From contig OY755047.1 of the NCBI GenBank assembly GCA_963576565.1, forward strand, positions 2,717,501 through 2,781,500: DNA of 64,000 bases, read 5' to 3'. A program made the translations under genes and the position numbers. Of the stretch, positions 27,101 through 38,271 are shown one piece after another. A model generated the notes under the pieces. That model saw only the letters and a list, made by a program, of their open reading frames with translations, did no database searches and was not told where the DNA came from. The stretch comes from Aspidapion aeneum (taxonomy: Eukaryota; Arthropoda; Insecta; Coleoptera; Brentidae). How positions within the stretch are numbered: position 1 is the first letter of the stretch; every line of letters starts with the position of its first letter.

Positions 27101-28795
27101 ACCATAGCTTACACTACTATTGTGTAGTATCATCTGAAACGCAAAGATATATAAAAATTTTTGAAATCGGAACAACTTTTTTTTTATCGAAAAAATTAGG
27201 ATCGCCATAGCTTACACTACTATTGTGTAGTATCATCTGAAACGCAAAGATATATAAAAAATTTTGAAATCGAAGCAACTTTTTTTTTTATCGAAAAAAT
27301 TAGGATCGCCATAGCTTACACTACTATCGTGTAGTATCATCTGAAACGCAAAGATATATAAAAATTTTTTAAATCGGAGCAACTTTTTTTTTTATCGAAA
27401 AAATTAGGATCGCCATAGCTTACACTACTATTGTGTAGTATCATCTGAAACGCAAAGATATATAAAAATTTTGGAAATCGGAGCAACTTTTTTTTTATCG
27501 AAAAAATTAGGATCACTATAGCTTACACTACTATTGTGTAGAATCATCTGAAACGCAAAGATATATAAAAAATTTTGAAATCGGAGTAACTTTTTTTTTT
27601 ATCGAAAAAATTAGGATCGCCATAGCTTACACTACTATCGTGTAGTATCATCTGAAACGCAAAGATATATAAATTTTTTTTAAATCGGAGCAACTTTTTT
27701 TTTTATCGAAAAAATTAGGATCACCATAGCTTACACTACTATTGTCATCTGAAACGCAAAGATATATAAAAATTTTTGAAATCGGAGCAACTTCTTTTTT
27801 ATCGAAAAAATTAGGATCACCATAGCTTACACGACTATTGTGTAGTATCATCTGAAACGCAAAGATATATAAAAAATTTTGAAATCGGAGCAACTTTTTT
27901 TTTATCGAAAAAATTAGAATCATCATAGCTTACACTACTATTGTGTAGTATCATCTGAAACGCAAAGATATATAAAAATTTTTGAAATCGGAACAACTTT
28001 TTTTTTATCGAAAAAATTAGGATCACCATAGCTTACACTACTATTGTCATCTGAAACGCAAAGATATATAAACATTTTTGAAATCGGAGCAACTTTTTTT
28101 TTATCGAAAAAATTAGGATCACCATAGCTTACACTACTATTGTGTAGAATCATCTGAAACGCAAAGATATATAAAAATTTTTGAAATCGGAGCAACTTTT
28201 TTTTTATCGAAAAAATTAGAATCACCATAGCTTACACTACTATTGTGTAGTATCATCTGAAACGCAAAGATATATAAAAATTTTTGAAATCGGAACAACT
28301 TTTTTTTTATCGAAAAAATTAGGATCGCCATAGCTTACACTACTATTGTGTAGTATCATCTGAAACGCAAAGATATATAAAAAATTTTGAAATCGAAGCA
28401 ACTTTTTTTTTATCGAAAAAATTAGGATCGCCATAGCTTACACTACTATCGTGTAGTATCATCTGAAACGCAAAGATATATAAAAAATTTTTAAATCGGA
28501 GCAACTTTTTTTTTTATCGAAAAAATTAGGATCGCCATAGCTTACACTACTATTGTGTAGTATCATCTGAAACGCAAAGATATATAAAAATTTTGGAAAT
28601 CGGAGCAACTTTTTTTTTATCGAAAAAATTAGGATCACTATAGCTTACACTACTATTGTGTAGAATCATCTGAAACGCAAAGATATATAAAAATTTTTGA
28701 AATCGGAGTAACTTTTTTTTTTATCGAAAAAATTAGGATCGCCATAGCTTACACTACTATCGTGTAGTATCATCTGAAACGCAAAGATATATAAA
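18112..28795 (+). repeat. Higher-order block A' (about 10.7 kb), tandem copy of block A
   Basis: Its start corresponds to 7870 in block A and its end to about 18140, so A and A' abut head to tail. That is the structure expected of one large tandem duplication (unequal crossover). Shorter internal repeats within each block include a 4808-bp offset (11043 to 15851) and a 6659-bp offset (7447 to 14106). Confidence 0.8.
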
Positions 28796-31700
28796 TTTTT
28801 TTTAAATCGGAGCAACTTTTTTTTTTATCGAAAAAATTAGGATCACCATAGCTTACACTACTATTGTCATCTGAAACGCAAAGATATATAAAAATTTTTG
28901 AAATCGGAGCAACTTCTTTTTTATCGAAAAAATTAGGATCACCATAGCTTACACGACTATTGTGTAGTATCATCTGAAACGCAAAGATATATAAAAAATT
29001 TTGAAATCGGAGCAACTTTTTTTTTATCGAAAAAATTAGAATCATCATAGCTTACACTACTATTGTGTAGTATCATCTGAAACGCAAAGATATATAAAAA
29101 TTTTTGAAATCGGAACAACTTTTTTTTTATCGAAAAAATTAGGATCACCATAGCTTACACTACTATCGTGTAGTATCATCTGAAACGCAAAGATATATAA
29201 AAATTTTTTAAATCGGAGCAACTTTTTTTTTTATCGAAAAAATTAGGATCGCCATAGCTTACACTACTATTGTGTAGTATCATCTGAAACGCAAAGATAT
29301 ATAAAAATTTTTGAAATCGGAGCAACTTTTTTTTTATCGAAAAAATTAGGATCACCATAGCTTACACTACTATTGTCATCTGAAACGCAAAGATATATAA
29401 ACATTTTTGAAATCGGAGCAACTTTTTTTTTATCGAAAAAATTAGGATCACCATAGCTTACACTACTATTGTGTAGAATCATCTGAAACGCAAAGATATA
29501 TAAAAATTTTTGAAATCGGAGCAACTTTTTTTTTATCGAAAAAATTAGAATCACCATAGCTTACACTACTATTGTGTAGTATCATCTGAAACGCAAAGAT
29601 ATATAAAAATTTTTGAAATCGGAACAACTTTTTTTTTATCGAAAAAATTAGGATCGCCATAGCTTACACTACTATTGTGTAGTATCATCTGAAACGCAAA
29701 GATATATAAAAAATTTTGAAATCGAAGCAACTTTTTTTTTTATCGAAAAAATTAGGATCGCCATAGCTTACACTACTATCGTGTAGTATCATCTGAAACG
29801 CAAAGATATATAAAAATTTTTGAAATCGGAGCAACTTTTTTTTTTATCGAAAAAATTAGGATCGCCATAGCTTACACTACTATCGTGTAGTATCATCTGA
29901 AACGCAAAGATATATAAAATTTTTATAAATCGGAGCAACTTTTTTTTTTATCGAAAAAATTAGGATCGCCATAGCTTACACTACTATTGTGTAGTATCAT
30001 CTGAAACGCAAAGATATATAAAAAATTTTGAAATCGGAGCAACTTTTTTTTTTATCGAAAAAATTAGGATCGCCATAGCTTATACTACTATCGTGTAGTA
30101 TCATCTGAAACGCAAAGATATATAAAAAATTTTTAAATCGGAGCAACTTTTTTTTTTATCGAAAAAATTAGGATCGCCATAGCTTACACTACTATTGTGT
30201 AGTATCATCTGAAACGCAAAGATATATAAAAATTTTGGAAATCGGAGCAACTTTTTTTTTATCGAAAAAATTAGGATCACCATAGCTTACACTACTATTG
30301 TGTAGAATCATCTGAAACGCAAAGATATATAAACATTTTTGAAATCGGAGCAACTTTTTTTTTTATCGAAAAAATTAGGATCGCCATAGCTTACACTACT
30401 ATCGTGTAGTATCATCTGAAACGCAAAGATATATAAAAATTTTTTAAATCGGAGCAACTTTTTTTTTTTATCGAAAAAATTAGGATCACCATAGCTTACA
30501 CTACTATTGTCATCTGAAACGCAAAGATATATAAAAAATTTTGAAATCGGAGCAACTTTTTTTTTATCGAAAAAATTAGGATCACCATAGCTTACACGAC
30601 TATTGTGTAGTATCATCTGAAACGCAAAGATATATAAAAAATTTTGAAATCGGAGCAACTTTTTTTTTATCGAAAAAATTAGAATCACCATAGCTTACAC
30701 TACTATTGTGTAGTATCATCTGAAACGCAAAGATATATAAAAATTTTTGAAATCGGAGCAACTTTTTTTTTATCGAAAAAATTAGGATCGCCATAGCTAA
30801 CACTACTATCGTGTAGTATCATCTGAAACGCAAAGATATATAAAAAAATTTTAAATCGGAGCAACTTTTTTTTTATCGAAAAAATTAGGATCACCATAGC
30901 TTACACTACTATTGTCATCTGAAACGCAAAGATATATAAACATTTTTGAAATCGGAGCAACTTTTTTTTTATCGAAAAAATTAGGATCACCATAGCTTAC
31001 ACTACTATTGTGTAGAATCATCTGAAACGCAAAGATATATAAAAATTTTTGAAATCGGAGCAACTTTTTTTTTATCGAAAAAATTAGAATCACCATAGCT
31101 TACACTACTATTGTGTAGTATCATCTGAAACGCAAAGATATATAAAAATTTTTGAAATCGGAACAACTTTTTTTTTATCGAAAAAATTAGGATCGCCATA
31201 GCTTACACTACTATTGTGTAGTATCATCTGAAACGCAAAGATATATAAAAAATTTTGAAATCGAAGCAACTTTTTTTTTTATCGAAAAAATTAGGATCGC
31301 CATAGCTTACACTACTATCGTGTAGTATCATCTGAAACGCAAAGATATATAAAAATTTTTTAAATCGGAGCAACTTTTTTTTTTATCGAAAAAATTAGGA
31401 TCGCCATAGCTTACACTACTATTGTGTAGTATCATCTGAAACGCAAAGATATATAAAAATTTTGGAAATCGGAGCAACTTTTTTTTTATCGAAAAAATTA
31501 GGATCACTATAGCTTACACTACTATTGTGTAGAATCATCTGAAACGCAAAGATATATAAAAATTTTTGAAATCGGAGTAACTTTTTTTTTTATCGAAAAA
31601 ATTAGGATCGCCATAGCTTACACTACTATCGTGTAGTATCATCTGAAACGCAAAGATATATAAATTTTTTTTAAATCGGAGCAACTTTTTTTTTTATCGA

Positions 31701-32218
31701 AAAAATTAGGATCACCATAGCTTACACTACTATTGTCATCTGAAACGCAAAGATATATAAAAATTTTTGAAATCGGAGCAACTTCTTTTTTATCGAAAAA
31801 ATTAGGATCACCATAGCTTACACGACTATTGTGTAGTATCATCTGAAACGCAAAGATATATAAAAAATTTTGAAATCGGAGCAACTTTTTTTTTATCGAA
31901 AAAATTAGAATCATCATAGCTTACACTACTATTGTGTAGTATCATCTGAAACGCAAAGATATATAAAAAATTTTGAAATCGGAACAACTTTTTTTTTATC
32001 GAAAAAATTAGGATCACCATAGCTTACACTACTATCGTGTAGTATCATCTGAAACGCAAAGATATATAAAATTTTTTTAAATCGGAGCAACTTTTTTTTT
32101 TATCGAAAAAATTAGGATCGCCATAGCTTACACTACTATTGTGTAGTATCATCTGAAACGCAAAGATATATAAAAATTTTTGAAATCGGAGCAACTTTTT
32201 TTTTATCGAAAAAATTAG
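28020..32218 (+). repeat. 4.2-kb tandem duplication in the satellite, copy 1
   Basis: The variant order from about 28020 recurs at a constant offset of 4198-4199 bp. For example, a 7-bp-deleted unit at 28043 matches one at 32241, and the following units correspond up to about 30.8/35.0 kb. The near-constant offset suggests that this duplication is younger than the 10-kb event. Confidence 0.75.
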
Positions 32219-35000
32219 GATCACCATAGCTTACACTACTATTGTCATCTGAAACGCAAAGATATATAAACATTTTTGAAATCGGAGCAACTTTTTTTTT
32301 ATCGAAAAAATTAGGATCACCATAGCTTACACTACTATTGTGTAGAATCATCTGAAACGCAAAGATATATAAAAATTTTTGAAATCGGAGCAACTTTTTT
32401 TTTATCGAAAAAATTAGAATCACCATAGCTTACACTACTATTGTGTAGTATCATCTGAAACGCAAAGATATATAAAAATTTTTGAAATCGGAACAACTTT
32501 TTTTTTATCGAAAAAATTAGGATCGCCATAGCTTACACTACTATTGTGTAGTATCATCTGAAACGCAAAGATATATAAAAAATTTTGAAATCGAAGCAAC
32601 TTTTTTTTTTATCGAAAAAATTAGGATCGCCATAGCTTACACTACTATCGTGTAGTATCATCTGAAACGCAAAGATATATAAAAAATTTTTAAATCGGAG
32701 CAACTTTTTTTTTTATCGAAAAAATTAGGATCGCCATAGCTTACACTACTATTGTGTAGTATCATCTGAAACGCAAAGATATATAAAAATTTTGGAAATC
32801 GGAGCAACTTTTTTTTTATCGAAAAAATTAGGATCACTATAGCTTACACTACTATTGTGTAGAATCATCTGAAACGCAAAGATATATAAAAATTTTTGAA
32901 ATCGGAGTAACTTTTTTTTTTATCGAAAAAATTAGGATCGCCATAGCTTACACTACTATCGTGTAGTATCATCTGAAACGCAAAGATATATAAATTTTTT
33001 TTAAATCGGAGCAACTTTTTTTTTTATCGAAAAAATTAGGATCACCATAGCTTACACTACTATTGTCATCTGAAACGCAAAGATATATAAAAATTTTTGA
33101 AATCGGAGCAACTTCTTTTTTATCGAAAAAATTAGGATCACCATAGCTTACACGACTATTGTGTAGTATCATCTGAAACGCAAAGATATATAAAAAATTT
33201 TGAAATCGGAGCAACTTTTTTTTTATCGAAAAAATTAGAATCATCATAGCTTACACTACTATTGTGTAGTATCATCTGAAACGCAAAGATATATAAAAAT
33301 TTTTGAAATCGGAACAACTTTTTTTTTATCGAAAAAATTAGGATCACCATAGCTTACACTACTATCGTGTAGTATCATCTGAAACGCAAAGATATATAAA
33401 AATTTTTTAAATCGGAGCAACTTTTTTTTTTATCGAAAAAATTAGGATCGCCATAGCTTACACTACTATTGTGTAGTATCATCTGAAACGCAAAGATATA
33501 TAAAAATTTTTGAAATCGGAGCAACTTTTTTTTTATCGAAAAAATTAGGATCACCATAGCTTACACTACTATTGTCATCTGAAACGCAAAGATATATAAA
33601 CATTTTTGAAATCGGAGCAACTTTTTTTTTATCGAAAAAATTAGGATCACCATAGCTTACACTACTATTGTGTAGAATCATCTGAAACGCAAAGATATAT
33701 AAAAATTTTTGAAATCGGAGCAACTTTTTTTTTATCGAAAAAATTAGAATCACCATAGCTTACACTACTATTGTGTAGTATCATCTGAAACGCAAAGATA
33801 TATAAAAATTTTTGAAATCGGAACAACTTTTTTTTTATCGAAAAAATTAGGATCGCCATAGCTTACACTACTATTGTGTAGTATCATCTGAAACGCAAAG
33901 ATATATAAAAAATTTTGAAATCGAAGCAACTTTTTTTTTTATCGAAAAAATTAGGATCGCCATAGCTTACACTACTATCGTGTAGTATCATCTGAAACGC
34001 AAAGATATATAAAAATTTTTGAAATCGGAGCAACTTTTTTTTTTATCGAAAAAATTAGGATCGCCATAGCTTACACTACTATCGTGTAGTATCATCTGAA
34101 ACGCAAAGATATATAAAATTTTTTTAAATCGGAGCAACTTTTTTTTTTATCGAAAAAATTAGGATCGCCATAGCTTACACTACTATTGTGTAGTATCATC
34201 TGAAACGCAAAGATATATAAAAAATTTTGAAATCGGAGCAACTTTTTTTTTTATCGAAAAAATTAGGATCGCCATAGCTTACACTACTATCGTGTAGTAT
34301 CATCTGAAACGCAAAGATATATAAAAAATTTTTAAATCGGAGCAACTTTTTTTTTTATCGAAAAAATTAGGATCGCCATAGCTTACACTACTATTGTGTA
34401 GTATCATCTGAAACGCAAAGATATATAAAAATTTTGGAAATCGGAGCAACTTTTTTTTTATCGAAAAAATTAGGATCACCATAGCTTACACTACTATTGT
34501 GTAGAATCATCTGAAACGCAAAGATATATAAACATTTTTGAAATCGGAGCAACTTTTTTTTTTATCGAAAAAATTAGGATCGCCATAGCTTACACTACTA
34601 TTGTGTAGTATCATCTGAAACGCAAAGATATATAAAATTTTTTTAAATCGGAGCAACTTTTTTTTTTTATCGAAAAAATTAGGATCACCATAGCTTACAC
34701 TACTATTGTCATCTGAAACGCAAAGATATATAAAAAATTTTGAAATCGGAGCAACTTTTTTTTTATCGAAAAAATTAGGATCACCATAGCTTACACGACT
34801 ATTGTGTAGTATCATCTGAAACGCAAAGATATATAAAAAATTTTGAAATCGGAGCAACTTTTTTTTTATCGAAAAAATTAGAATCACCATAGCTTACACT
34901 ACTATTGTGTAGTATCATCTGAAACGCAAAGATATATAAAATTTTTTGAAATCGGAACAACTTTTTTTTTATCGAAAAAATTAGGATCACCATAGCTTAC
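32219..35000 (+). repeat. 4.2-kb tandem duplication in the satellite, copy 2 (partial)
   Basis: This repeats the monomer order of 28020-30800 at a constant offset of about 4199 bp and directly abuts copy 1. Only the first 2.8 kb is present before the array changes and ends at 35399. Confidence 0.7.
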
Positions 35001-35399
35001 ACTACTATTGTGTAGTATCATCTGAAACGCAAAGATATATAAAATTTTTTGAAATCGGAGCAACTTTTTTTTTTATCGAAAAAATTAGGATCGCCATAGC
35101 TTACACTACTATCGTGTAGTATCATCTGAAACGCAAAGATATATAAAAAATTTTTAAATCGGAGCAACTTTTTTTTTTATCGAAAAAATTAGGATCGCCA
35201 TAGCTTACACTACTATCGTGTAGTATCATCTGAAACGCAAAGATATATAAAAATTTTGGAAATCGGAGCAACTTTTTTTTTATCGAAAAAATTAGGATCA
35301 CCATAGCTTACACTACTATTGTGTAGTATTATCTGAAACGCAAAGATATATAAAAAATTTTGAAATTGGAGCAACTTTTTTTTTATCGAAAAAATTAGG

Positions 35400-36780
35400 A
35401 AATTTTTGTTTTATTTGCATGTTTTTCGAAAAAGTATTTTCCATAAACGTTGTTTTATGAAAAACAATTTTTTAAAAATATATTTTTGAAAATCAATTTT
35501 TTTAATAAATATTTTACCGCGCAATCGCAACCCACTTTTTTTGTAGGTGTGGTGTCCAAGTAGTTTATTGGCAAAAGTTTGACATGCTTTTACTAAACCA
35601 TACCAATTATTTTTTCTCTCTTTTATTACTGAAATAAAACTAAATTGTGATTGACATTTATTGGTGTAAACCAATTTTCTGCAAATATATAGCAGTATCG
35701 CTTTTAACTACTTCCTACATATTAAAATAAGTAATTAATTAACTAATTATTACACCAAAATAAAACCATAGAACATTGGCGGCTGCTACAGGGAGGGCAA
35801 CGGGGCAGTGCCCTCCCAAAACTATACAAAAAACAGTATTTTTAATTGATTTATTTAAAAAAAAGGTGTGTGAATGTGTGAAAAGTTAAAGACAGAAAGT
35901 AAGTGCTACTTATTTAAATAACAACATAGAATTTTCTATGCTAGGCAAGACTGATATTAGGTGACAATTGAATAGTGCCCATAGGCAAAACATTACCGAA
36001 CATAATGAAAATGTGACAAAAAATAGACATATACATAGTAGATTAATAGACTTTTTAATATTCTGTGGGTTTTTTGAGGTTGCTCTACATGATGAGTCTG
36101 AAACTGGTGCTAATCCGAGCATTTTGAGCATGTAAAAGAAGGGCGAATGGACTTTTTCTGTAAACAAATAAACTAAAAACTACACCAAGTAGCTGCTTGT
36201 TTGTAAAATAAAATTGTTTAAGTAAATTTTTTTATCTCCTTTTCCATGCAATTTAACATAGAGTTGAAAAACATTTAAAGTCGATGAATAAAACGCATAA
36301 ATAAATTTACCAGACTAAAAATCGTTTATTTTCATTAATTTATTGTTATACAAAAAAAATTAGGCTTGTAGGCTAGTGTCTGACTATTGACTGTTGTTTT
36401 AACATTCTTGGGAGTTGGCGACAATAACTGGAACTGGAATAGGAACACAAATGGGGATACAGGGACACAACAAACTGGATACACAGAGCAGGGCCAATGT
36501 GGTACAGAAGAGAGTTCCTAAAATTTTTCAGGGAGGTTTAAAACATTGTAACTGATTTGTTTTGACAAGAGTTTAGTTGAAAGACAAATTGACAAAGTGA
36601 ACGTTGACTGACTTTAAAATTTACGGGTCGCGAAATTTTTTAGGAATGCCCGTTTTTACGAAACTTTTTAGCTTCCTAACCCGCATAGCAATGGCTAGAG
36701 AAAATATTATTTTCGAAGAAAAAAAATGTTTTGAGATAACGCCAAAAATGTGTTATTTGGATGTTTTTTGACCTATCCTA
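35400..36780. other. AT-rich distal flank of the satellite; possible hAT-like terminus at 35774
   Basis: No convincing gene. Just past the array there are runs of A and T resembling the proximal flank. At 35774 the sequence CATTGGCGGCTGC followed by the short palindrome GGGAGGGC-N11-GCCCTCCC resembles the G/C-rich ends of the hAT elements elsewhere in this window. No matching right end or target duplication was found, so it may be a fragment. The open frames here have no recognisable domain. Confidence 0.35.
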
Positions 36781-36859
36781 GCAATATCGTCGTGATGTCT
36801 GTCTGTGTGTCTGTGTGTGTGTATATTATTTCTGTCCGTAACACGATAGCTCCTAAATG

Positions 36860-36975
36860 TTAAAAAAAAATGTTTTTTAAAAAAGTTGAGTTTCAAAAAA
36901 TATTATCAAAAATTTGTTTTAAAAAAAATGTTTTTTAAAAAAATTTATTTTAAAAATTGTTTTCAAAGGATTTGA
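36860..36975. repeat. Poly(A)/poly(T) low-complexity block, copy 1
   Basis: Imperfect runs such as AGTTGAGTTTCAAAAAA and ATCAAAAATTTGTTTT. They recur in the same order and orientation at about 37818-37970, so the hairpin element at 37078-37767 sits between two direct repeats. Confidence 0.6.
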
Positions 36976-37139
36976 AAACTTATTTTCTAAAAAATTTCAG
37001 CAATGCAAGAATTAAATTTAAGATTTAAATGAGTTTCGACAAAATAAAAAAATACTCTGCCAATATATGGGCCCCTAAGCTCACACTAGGTACTATAGTT
37101 ATAGTTTACGTGTGAGCTAATATAACTAAAAACTGAAAT

Positions 37140-37490
37140 ATATTTTATTCAACTCCAGACTAAATTACCTTTTGTTTGATACCACACAAGCATGTTTTGA
37201 TTTAAACTCAAATTTTTAAAATCTACCCCACCCTTAAAAAAAGCAAAAACTAAAATGTTATTTGTTAAACTCCTTTACTCCTTCAATTACCTTTCGTTTG
37301 ATATCACACACGCCATATTTTCACTTAAACTCTAATTTTTGAAATATACCCCCACCCTTTTTTTAAAATAAATTAAAATGTATTTTGTTTAACTCCAGAC
37401 TCAATTACCTTTCGTTTGATATCACACACGCCATATTTTCTCATAAACTCTAATTTTTGAAATCTACCCCACATTTATTTGGTTTGTGTT
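37140..37490 (+). repeat. About 3 degenerate copies of a 120-bp tandem repeat
   Basis: ATTACCTTTCGTTTGATATC-type starts occur at 37164, 37286 and 37404 (spacing 122 and 118 bp). Each is followed by ACACACGCCATATTTTC, AACTCTAATTTTTGAAAT and a C-rich CTACCCC block. They lie inside the hairpin-bounded element. Confidence 0.8.
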
Positions 37491-37603
37491 CGGTGGATTT
37501 TGTTCATTTTTAAATGGGACCATCTCGACCCAAGACCCACCCTAAGTACCAAATTTCATTAAAATCGGCCAAGCGGTTTTTAAGTTATGCGCGTTGGTCG
37601 TTA

Positions 37604-37629
37604 CAGACATACAGACAGACAGACAGACG
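37604..37629 (+). repeat. (CAGA)n microsatellite
   Basis: About six CAGA-like tetramers (one CATA) directly precede the solitary satellite monomer. Tetramer tracts like this are frequent inside insect mobile elements. Confidence 0.85.
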
Positions 37630-37650
37630 GCGCAACAAAAAAGTTTCAAA

Positions 37651-37753
37651 ATCATCTGAAACGCAAAGATACATAAAAATTTTTGAAATCGGAGCAACTT
37701 TTTTTTTCTCGAAAAAATTAGGATCACCATAGCTCACACTACTATAGTATAGT
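37651..37753 (+). repeat. Solitary full-length copy of the 103-bp satellite monomer
   Basis: This 103-bp stretch starts ATCATCTGAAACGCAAAG and ends CTATAGTATAGT. It aligns with the array monomer along its whole length with only a few differences (ATACATAA for ATATATAA, TTCTCGAAA for TTATCGAAA, AGCTCACAC for AGCTTACAC, CTATAGTATAG for CTATTGTGTAG). It is single copy, embedded in the element at 37078-37767, and 2.25 kb beyond the array end. Here the CTCACAC segment forms one arm of a complete terminal hairpin, which the array monomers have only in part. Confidence 0.92.
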
Positions 37754-37817
37754 ATATGTGTGAGCTAAAATATTTAAAACATTGCTTTTCAAAAAGGTTT
37801 TTTTAATTTTTCTAAAA

Positions 37818-37970
37818 AAATATGTTTTGAAAAAAATGTTTTTTCAAAAAGTTGAGTTTCAAAAAAAATTAGATTCAAAAAAATATTATCAAAAATTTGT
37901 TTTCAGAAAAAAATGTTTTTTGAAAAATTTTATTTTGAAAATTGCTTTCAAAAAAATGTAATTTTTAAAA
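37818..37970. repeat. Poly(A)/poly(T) low-complexity block, copy 2
   Basis: Repeats the A/T-run pattern of 36860-36975 in direct orientation, again containing AGTTGAGTTTCAAAAAA and ATTATCAAAAATTTG. Similar runs continue to about 38095. No coding content. Confidence 0.6.
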
Positions 37971-38271
37971 TGTTGTTTTTTTAAAAAACGATTTTTCGCA
38001 AAAACGTGCATTTAAAAAAAAAGGTTTTGAAAAACTTTATTTAAAAAGGTGTGTTTTATTAAAAAAAAAACAAAAAATACTTTTTCAAAAAAATGTCAGT
38101 CAGTGTACACTGTACACTTTCCTTATTAGATTCTTGTCTAATTTTTGAGTTGTCATTCAAGATTCTGTTTGGTAATTTTTATTATAAATATCTGTAAATA
38201 TTGCAACAAATCTTAAAAATTCAAATTTCAATTAGGATGCATATGCTGCAATTTTGAAATGTGGCTATATC

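Larger units (their letters stand above)
4460..35399 (+). repeat. 31-kb satellite array, 103-bp monomer, about 300 copies
   Basis: Direct head-to-tail repetition of a 103-bp unit, with no inverted units noticed. In order, the unit carries ATCATCTGAAACGCAAAG, ATATATAAAAATTTTTGAAA, TCGGAGCAAC, a run of 8-10 T, ATCGAAAAAATTAGGATC, then ACCATAGCTTACACTACTAT and TGTGTAGT. Dividing the span by 103 gives about 300 units. Diagnostic variants recur: a 7-bp-deleted unit (ATTGTCATCTG), GATCGCC, CAATGATATAT, TTCTTTTTTATCG, GGAGTAAC and GGAACAAC. The unit is A/T-tract rich and has a short dyad ACTAC-N6-GTAGT. Because 103 is not divisible by three, the minus strand shows many short repetitive open frames; these are not genes. 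The array starts with a partial unit and ends abruptly at AATTAGG/AAATTTTTG. Confidence 0.97.
37078..37767. mobile_element. Unclassified hairpin-bounded element containing one satellite monomer
   Basis: The interval starts and ends with similar hairpins whose arms are AGCTCACAC and GTGTGAGCT (37078-37118 and 37731-37766). Inside are about three degenerate 120-bp tandem repeats, a (CAGA)n tract and one satellite monomer. No protein is encoded. An upstream TG-rich tract (about 36797-36830, GTCTGTCTGTGTGTCTG) resembles the complement of the internal CAGA tract and may also belong to it. The class (Helitron-like, foldback or other) cannot be settled by eye, and no target duplication was identified. 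Confidence 0.5.

Noticed and set aside
4406..35304. Over a hundred minus-strand open frames of 60-160 codons (MVILIFSIKKKLLRFQ...)
   Set aside because: They are the same satellite monomer read in frames that rotate, because 103 is not a multiple of three. There are no splice, start or promoter features, and frame integrity follows monomer variants rather than codon constraint.
4460..35399. CRISPR-like regular spacing
   Set aside because: The repeats are directly contiguous with no unique spacers, the unit is 103 bp, and the setting is eukaryotic.
4460..35399. Centromere assignment
   Set aside because: No CENP-B-box-like sequence was found, the array is only 31 kb here, and it lies in a transposon- and gene-bearing region. 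Sequence alone cannot support centromere function.
35910..36167. 85-codon minus-strand frame with a hydrophobic segment
   Set aside because: No recognisable domain and no splice support in AT-rich flank sequence next to a putative transposon end. It is probably chance.
36797..36830. TG-rich tract as an independent microsatellite of interest
   Set aside because: It is short and imperfect, and more likely part of the neighbouring hairpin element, being roughly the complement of the CAGA tract.
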